From Paenibacillus sp. JCM 10914 (GTDB lineage Bacteria; Bacillota; Bacilli; Paenibacillales; Paenibacillaceae), in NCBI RefSeq assembly GCF_001315105.1, contig NZ_BAZR01000036.1:1-48116 (forward strand): a stretch of DNA of 48,116 nucleotides, written 5' to 3'. Position numbers and translations under genes: made by a program. Under the pieces are notes generated by a model. It saw only the letters and a list, made by a program, of their open reading frames with translations, had not been told where the DNA came from and ran no database searches. How positions within the stretch are numbered: position 1 is the first letter of the stretch; every line of letters starts with the position of its first letter. This document shows, piece by piece, positions 44,419 to 48,116 of this stretch.

Positions 44419-44523
44419 GGCACGGCGTTTCATGTCAGGTTGTTTCGGTTTAATAATAGAACATTCTTCATAAAATAATGGGTGTGTTTCCAGCACTCGC
44501 TGAATAGAAAGAAGGGTATCGCT

Positions 44524-45315
44524 ATGGACAAAGTACAATGCAACGGCAGCACGATTTGTTATGTTGATCAGGGACAAGGAGAGCCGGTTATTCTGCTTCA
44601 CGGATTCTGCGGAAGCTCCGCCTACTGGGAACAGGTACTGCCATATTTGCAAGATGTTAGAGTCATTGTACCGGATCTCCGGGGGCATGGGCGCTCTGAC
44701 GCGCCGATGGGATCTTATACCATGGAGCAAATGGCAGATGATGTGCTGCAATTGATGGATGAGCTTGAAATTCCGAAGGCTGTTCTACTGGGCCATTCGC
44801 TTGGCGGTTATATTACATTGTCTTTCGCCCAGCGTTACGCCTCTCGCCTCAACGGCTTCGGGTTGATTCATTCAACAGGGTACCCGGATTCGGACGAGGC
44901 CAAGGAGAAGCGGTTAACTGCAGTCAGCACGATTCAAGGTGAAGGCATCACGGCATTCGTAGACGGTTTAGTGCCAGGCTTGTTTGCGCCGGGAACGGAA
45001 GAGAGCAAGCCGGAATGCATCCAGCGGGCGAAGGAGATCGGCTATCAGACGCCACCGCAGGGAGCTGTCGGCGCTGCGCTGGCGATGCGGGAACGAATCG
45101 ATCGACGCGACGTGCTTTCGGCAACAACGTTGCCGGTTCTGCTTGTAGCTGGGGAGAAAGATGGCGTCATTCCACCAGATCGAACGTTCACAACGGATCA
45201 CGAGAATGTGACTCAGGTTGTAATTGAAGGAGTCGGCCATATGAGCATGATGGAGAATCCGGAGAAGCTGGGTTCGATGATACAGTCGTTCATGAACGGA
45301 TTGTTGGAGCCGTAA
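44524..45315 (+). CDS. Alpha/beta-fold hydrolase
   Basis: A 263-aa enzyme of the alpha/beta hydrolase fold with an oxyanion-hole motif LHGFCGSS and a complete triad: Ser92 in GHSLGGY, Asp213 in AGEKDGVIPP and His239 in GVGHMSMMENP. The pattern is that of small esterases/lactonases of the 3-oxoadipate-enol-lactonase-like group, but no pathway genes are near, so the substrate is open. ATG 44524 has AAGAAGGG upstream. It ends at a terminator. Confidence 0.85.
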   Translation: MDKVQCNGSTICYVDQGQGEPVILLHGFCGSSAYWEQVLPYLQDVRVIVPDLRGHGRSDAPMGSYTMEQMADDVLQLMDELEIPKAVLLGHSLGGYITLSFAQRYASRLNGFGLIHSTGYPDSDEAKEKRLTAVSTIQGEGITAFVDGLVPGLFAPGTEESKPECIQRAKEIGYQTPPQGAVGAALAMRERIDRRDVLSATTLPVLLVAGEKDGVIPPDRTFTTDHENVTQVVIEGVGHMSMMENPEKLGSMIQSFMNGLLEP

Positions 45316-45327
45316 TCAATTTTAATG

Positions 45328-45360
45328 GAGCGGATATCCCTTGATGGGATATCCGCTTTT
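45328..45360 (+). terminator. Terminator after the hydrolase gene
   Basis: AGCGGATATCCC pairs with GGGATATCCGCT, followed by four T. Confidence 0.85.
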
Positions 45361-45454
45361 GTTGCTGCGGACTGGAATTCTCGCTCCATATCGCCTACAA
45401 TTTAATCGTGATGCCATAACTCATGTATGATTAATGATGCCAGGAGGCGAGATA

Positions 45455-46108
45455 ATGTTCAGAAGGGACTATCTGGTCCGGCTTATCGAGGATATGACAC
45501 AGATGATTGCCACGGTGTTCTCGCTTAAGCAGCAGCGCAAGCATACGGAGGCGCGCGTGAAATTGGACGAGCTCTTTAAGCGTGAGTTTGGCCTCAACAC
45601 GGGGCTGCTCACTTCGTTGTCTGCTGCGGACATTGAGCAGCTATTTCGCAATCATGGAGTGCTGGAGGCGGATAAGCTGCAGAGTGCGGCGAGATTGCTG
45701 GAAGAGGAAGCCGACCTGCTGAATGATACCCAGCGAGAGGAAGAAGCGGCTGCACTAAATATCAAGGTGCTGCAGCTGTATTTGAAAGCAGGATTACAAG
45801 GAGCGGACGTAAGCCTGATCGGTTTACCGGAGAGAATACAAGGTCTGAAGGAGCGCCTTAGAACTTACGTTCTACCGGAGGTGGTCACTCGTGATCTCCT
45901 TGTCTTTATGGAGCAGCAGGGGCAATATGCCGAAGCAGAGAACACCTTGTATCATATGTTGGATAACGGAATGATCAGTTACGAAGAGGCCTTGACGTTC
46001 TATCAGCGACTGATTCAGTTTGAACCTGAGCAACTGGTTCAAGGCGGCTTGCCGCTGGAAGAGGTTCATGAGGGGATGGAAGATCTTGCGCGTCGGTTTA
46101 AACAGTGA
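45455..46108 (+). CDS. DUF6483-like helical protein
   Basis: A 217-aa soluble, almost entirely helical protein. Its start (FRRDYLVRLIEDMTQMIATVFSLKQQRKHTEA) and its TPR-like C-terminal part (ALNIKVLQLYLKAG, YAEAENTLYHMLDNG) match DUF6483 proteins of Firmicutes. CAGGAGGCGAG precedes ATG 45455. It may share a transcript with the methyltransferase downstream (54-base gap). Function unknown. Confidence 0.78.
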   Translation: MFRRDYLVRLIEDMTQMIATVFSLKQQRKHTEARVKLDELFKREFGLNTGLLTSLSAADIEQLFRNHGVLEADKLQSAARLLEEEADLLNDTQREEEAAALNIKVLQLYLKAGLQGADVSLIGLPERIQGLKERLRTYVLPEVVTRDLLVFMEQQGQYAEAENTLYHMLDNGMISYEEALTFYQRLIQFEPEQLVQGGLPLEEVHEGMEDLARRFKQ

Positions 46109-46162
46109 CCAACAGCCTGGGAACGAGGAGAAGGCTCTTGGATATAACATAAGGAAAGTGAG

Positions 46163-47340
46163 TTGTACCCTTTGGAAGCTTTAAGAAAATTGATTCATAA
46201 CATCATGGAAGATACATCATTGATTACGGCTACACTGAGCCAACTGCGCAAGCGGGAAGGCATGACCTTCACGAAAGTCACCGTCAAGCCCGTGGAGCTA
46301 AAGGGACAGTTGCACTACCAATTCACCTATTTCTCTGGGCAGAAGGTTACTCATCAGAATGTACCGGAGAACGAGGCGGAGCGGGTATGGATCGATATGT
46401 TCGAGAACGTATTCCGGCAAGCGTGATTCACACACTAGAAGCTGATTATCAGGTACTCATCTCGAAGAAATACAAAGTTTCCATCCTTACGAAGTCACCG
46501 ACCAAGACAAAGAGTGATTTGTCCCATAACCGAAAGAAGACGTATATTCTGGAGGAAGGGGAACCGATAGCCTTCCTGGTGGAACTCGGCATTATGAGCG
46601 AGGAAGGCAAGGTGTTTGCGCGAAAGTATGATAAATTCAAGCAAATCAATCGATTCCTGGAGATGGTAGAGGATGTACTGCCACATTTGCCTGCGGATCG
46701 TCCCTTAACCATCGTTGATTTTGGTTGTGGTAAGTCGTATCTGACCTTTGCGCTCTATCATTATTTGGCGGTGAAGCAACGCAGGCAGTTGCAGGTCGTT
46801 GGGCTGGATCTCAAAGCAGATGTCATTGAACACTGCAGCATACTGGCCCAAAAAATGCATTATGACCATTTGCGCTTTCTGGTTGGGGATATTGCCGATT
46901 ACAATGAATTGGACCAGGTGGATATGGTGGTTACACTCCATGCATGCGATACGGCAACAGATGCTGCGCTTGAGAAGGCAGTCCGCTGGGGAGCATCGGT
47001 TATCCTGTCGGTGCCATGCTGCCAGCATGAGCTGTTCTCGCAGGTGGATAGCCCGGTGATGGAACCGCTGCTCTCGCATGGCATCTTGAAGGAGCGGTTC
47101 TCTGCGCTCGCAACCGATGGGATAAGGGCAAAGCTTCTTGACCTGATGGGTTATCGAACGCAGTTGCTCGAGTTCATTGATATGGAGCATACGCCGAAGA
47201 ATATACTGATTCGCGCGGTGAAGGGGTCGGCAGGCGACCGCGCCAAGTTGTGGTCAGAATATACGGCATTTCGCGATTTTCTGAATGCATCGCCTTATCT
47301 GGAGAAGGCCTGTAAAGATTTATTGCCGGAAGGCTCGTAA
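46163..47340 (+). CDS. Class I SAM-dependent methyltransferase, frameshifted as read
   Basis: After one-base repair this is a 392-aa protein. The N-terminal part (MTFTKVTVKPVELKG) leads into SKKYKVSILTKSP and a Rossmann-fold methyltransferase domain with the SAM motif VDFGCGKSYLTFALYHYL, the acidic VGLDLKADVIEH and VVTLHACDTATDAAL, then SVPCCQHEL. It resembles the family annotated as cytosolic, possibly RNA-acting, methyltransferases of Firmicutes; the substrate is unknown. Frame is lost near 46425 (CAAGCGTGATTC, one G short). The TTG start at 46163 has AAGGAAAGTGAG upstream. Confidence 0.78.
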
Positions 47341-47361
47341 GCTGGGTCAGTCAACATACTT

Positions 47362-47408
47362 AAAAAAGTGGAGAGTAGAGTTGTTCATCTATTCTCCACT
47401 TTTTTTTA
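47362..47408 (+). terminator. Terminator after the methyltransferase gene
   Basis: AAAAAGTGGAGAGTAG pairs with CTATTCTCCACTTTTT, followed by a long T-run. Confidence 0.88.
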
Positions 47409-47516
47409 AGAGATTGCTCGAGTTGGCATCAGGTAGCGCCTTCACGAATAGCCATTTCATTCCTTGTCCAGAATGGGAAGAGGTTGGGTTATTCCTGTCG
47501 GAGCGGAGGAAGGGCG

Positions 47517-48116
47517 ATGTGGAGGCATCATGTAGGGTATATGTTGATAGCCGGTTGGTTAGGGGTTGCCTGTATCAGGACCGGCTTGTATTTCGATCTG
47601 GATTTATACATGCAGGGAACGGCATTAGGAATTTTGCTGTTGCTATGGGTTATGGTAAGAGGAACCCCGGGGTATCATACGCTTGAGTTATCGGAGGGCC
47701 AACATGCCGAGTTGCGATTGGACCCCGGTCTGCTGGTCATTCTCTCCTGTATAAGCGGCCTTGTGTTGATATATATATTTCATAGTCTTACCGTACCTTT
47801 GTCACTGGAGGCTACGCTAAAGGAAATCGTGAGATGGGGGATGTATGGTTTCTATGCCGCTACGTTATGGCTATGTTCAGTGAATCATTCTGGCCGTAAT
47901 TGGCTGAAGATCGGCTGGCATGCAGCCGGAACAATACTGTGCGGCACTGCATTGCTTGCCGTGTACGGTTTGGTTGAGCTGCCGTATGGGATTTATCATA
48001 CGGCGAGCGCCGAGATTAGCGCGACAGGCGCGAGGCTAGGCGGCTTGCTGCAATACCCGAACACGTTCGGGGCTGTTATGGCCGCTTTCTTGTTGGAGCG
48101 TCTGTTCGCGGTGCCG
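47517..48116 (+). CDS. O-antigen-ligase/polymerase-like membrane protein, cut by the window end
   Basis: The first 200 residues of a membrane protein with at least five helices (for example MLIAGWLGVACI, TALGILLLLWVMV, LLVILSCISGLVLIYIF). The segment GARLGGLLQYPNTFGAVMAAFLL is the characteristic sequence of Wzy/O-antigen-ligase-type proteins of Bacillales (family Wzy_C). CGGAGGAAGGG precedes ATG 47517. It would join or ligate extracellular glycans. The reading frame is open to the end of the window. Confidence 0.75.
   Translation, partial: MWRHHVGYMLIAGWLGVACIRTGLYFDLDLYMQGTALGILLLLWVMVRGTPGYHTLELSEGQHAELRLDPGLLVILSCISGLVLIYIFHSLTVPLSLEATLKEIVRWGMYGFYAATLWLCSVNHSGRNWLKIGWHAAGTILCGTALLAVYGLVELPYGIYHTASAEISATGARLGGLLQYPNTFGAVMAAFLLERLFAVP

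Noticed and set aside
47285..47686. Forward open frame of 133 codons spanning the methyltransferase end and a terminator
   Set aside because: It runs through a strong hairpin terminator and overlaps two better genes in another frame.
1..48116. CRISPR arrays, transposases, phage genes, tRNA/rRNA
   Set aside because: No spaced repeat array, no transposase or integrase motifs, and no recognisable structural RNA gene was seen on either strand. The only clear structured RNA is the lysine riboswitch.

Overview
The window looks like chromosomal DNA of a Paenibacillus-type, spore-forming Firmicute. The evidence is near-consensus Shine-Dalgarno sites (AAGGAGG type) before almost every gene, Bacillus-style regulators (XylR, an L-box, a PerR box, a SigB partner-switching module), the spore protease YyaC, an SLH-domain surface protein and Bacillales-specific small families (YfkK/DUF1128, YtxG/DUF948, YtxH, YflT, CydS-like). 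No rRNA, tRNA, insertion sequence, prophage or CRISPR array was seen.

Layout. 0-5 kb: a P1B-4 iron/metal efflux ATPase (pfeT-like) behind a Fur/PerR-type operator, an LRR protein, then trxB plus a glutaredoxin-like gene behind a perfect PerR box. 5-10.5 kb: xylR (reverse) divergent from xylA-xylB with an operator and a cre site, then eda. 10.6-14.2 kb: two exported proteins, YcdB/SLH and transglutaminase-like. 14.3-17.3 kb, reverse strand: a lysine permease under a lysine riboswitch, and a CvfC-like HEAT-repeat protein. 17.5-20.2 kb: a cytochrome bd operon (cydA, cydB and a 33-aa CydS-like subunit). 20.3-27.4 kb: an MBL-fold hydrolase, an ABC-F ATPase, a CDF metal exporter, two small secreted or membrane proteins and a DHA2-type MFS exporter. 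27.5-41.3 kb: a general-stress block (below). 41.6-48.1 kb: asparaginase, pirin, YfkK, YyaC, an alpha/beta hydrolase, a DUF6483-like protein, a methyltransferase and the start of an O-antigen-ligase-like membrane protein cut by the window edge.

The centrepiece is 29.7-38.8 kb: a sigma-B control locus in one direction. It has a receiver-PP2C phosphatase (RsbY-like), a 1219-aa membrane hybrid kinase with three receivers (RsbK-like), a CheR-type methyltransferase (RsbM-like), a second soluble hybrid kinase, then rsbV, rsbW and sigB, with a SigB-type promoter just upstream of rsbV. It matches the RsbK-RsbM-RsbY logic known from Bacillus cereus, with extra parts. Small stress-protein genes (DUF1328, YtxG, YflT, DUF5665, YtxH, GlsB/YeaQ) flank it, and one has its own SigB-like promoter.

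A caution about the sequence: eight genes (pfeT, xylR, lysP, cvfC, cydB, the second hybrid kinase, sigB, the methyltransferase) carry eleven single-base frameshifts. Each can be repaired by changing the length of a short run of identical bases by one (ten losses, one gain), and the repaired lengths fit the families. I read these as probable sequencing or assembly indels rather than dead genes, and annotate the whole genes.
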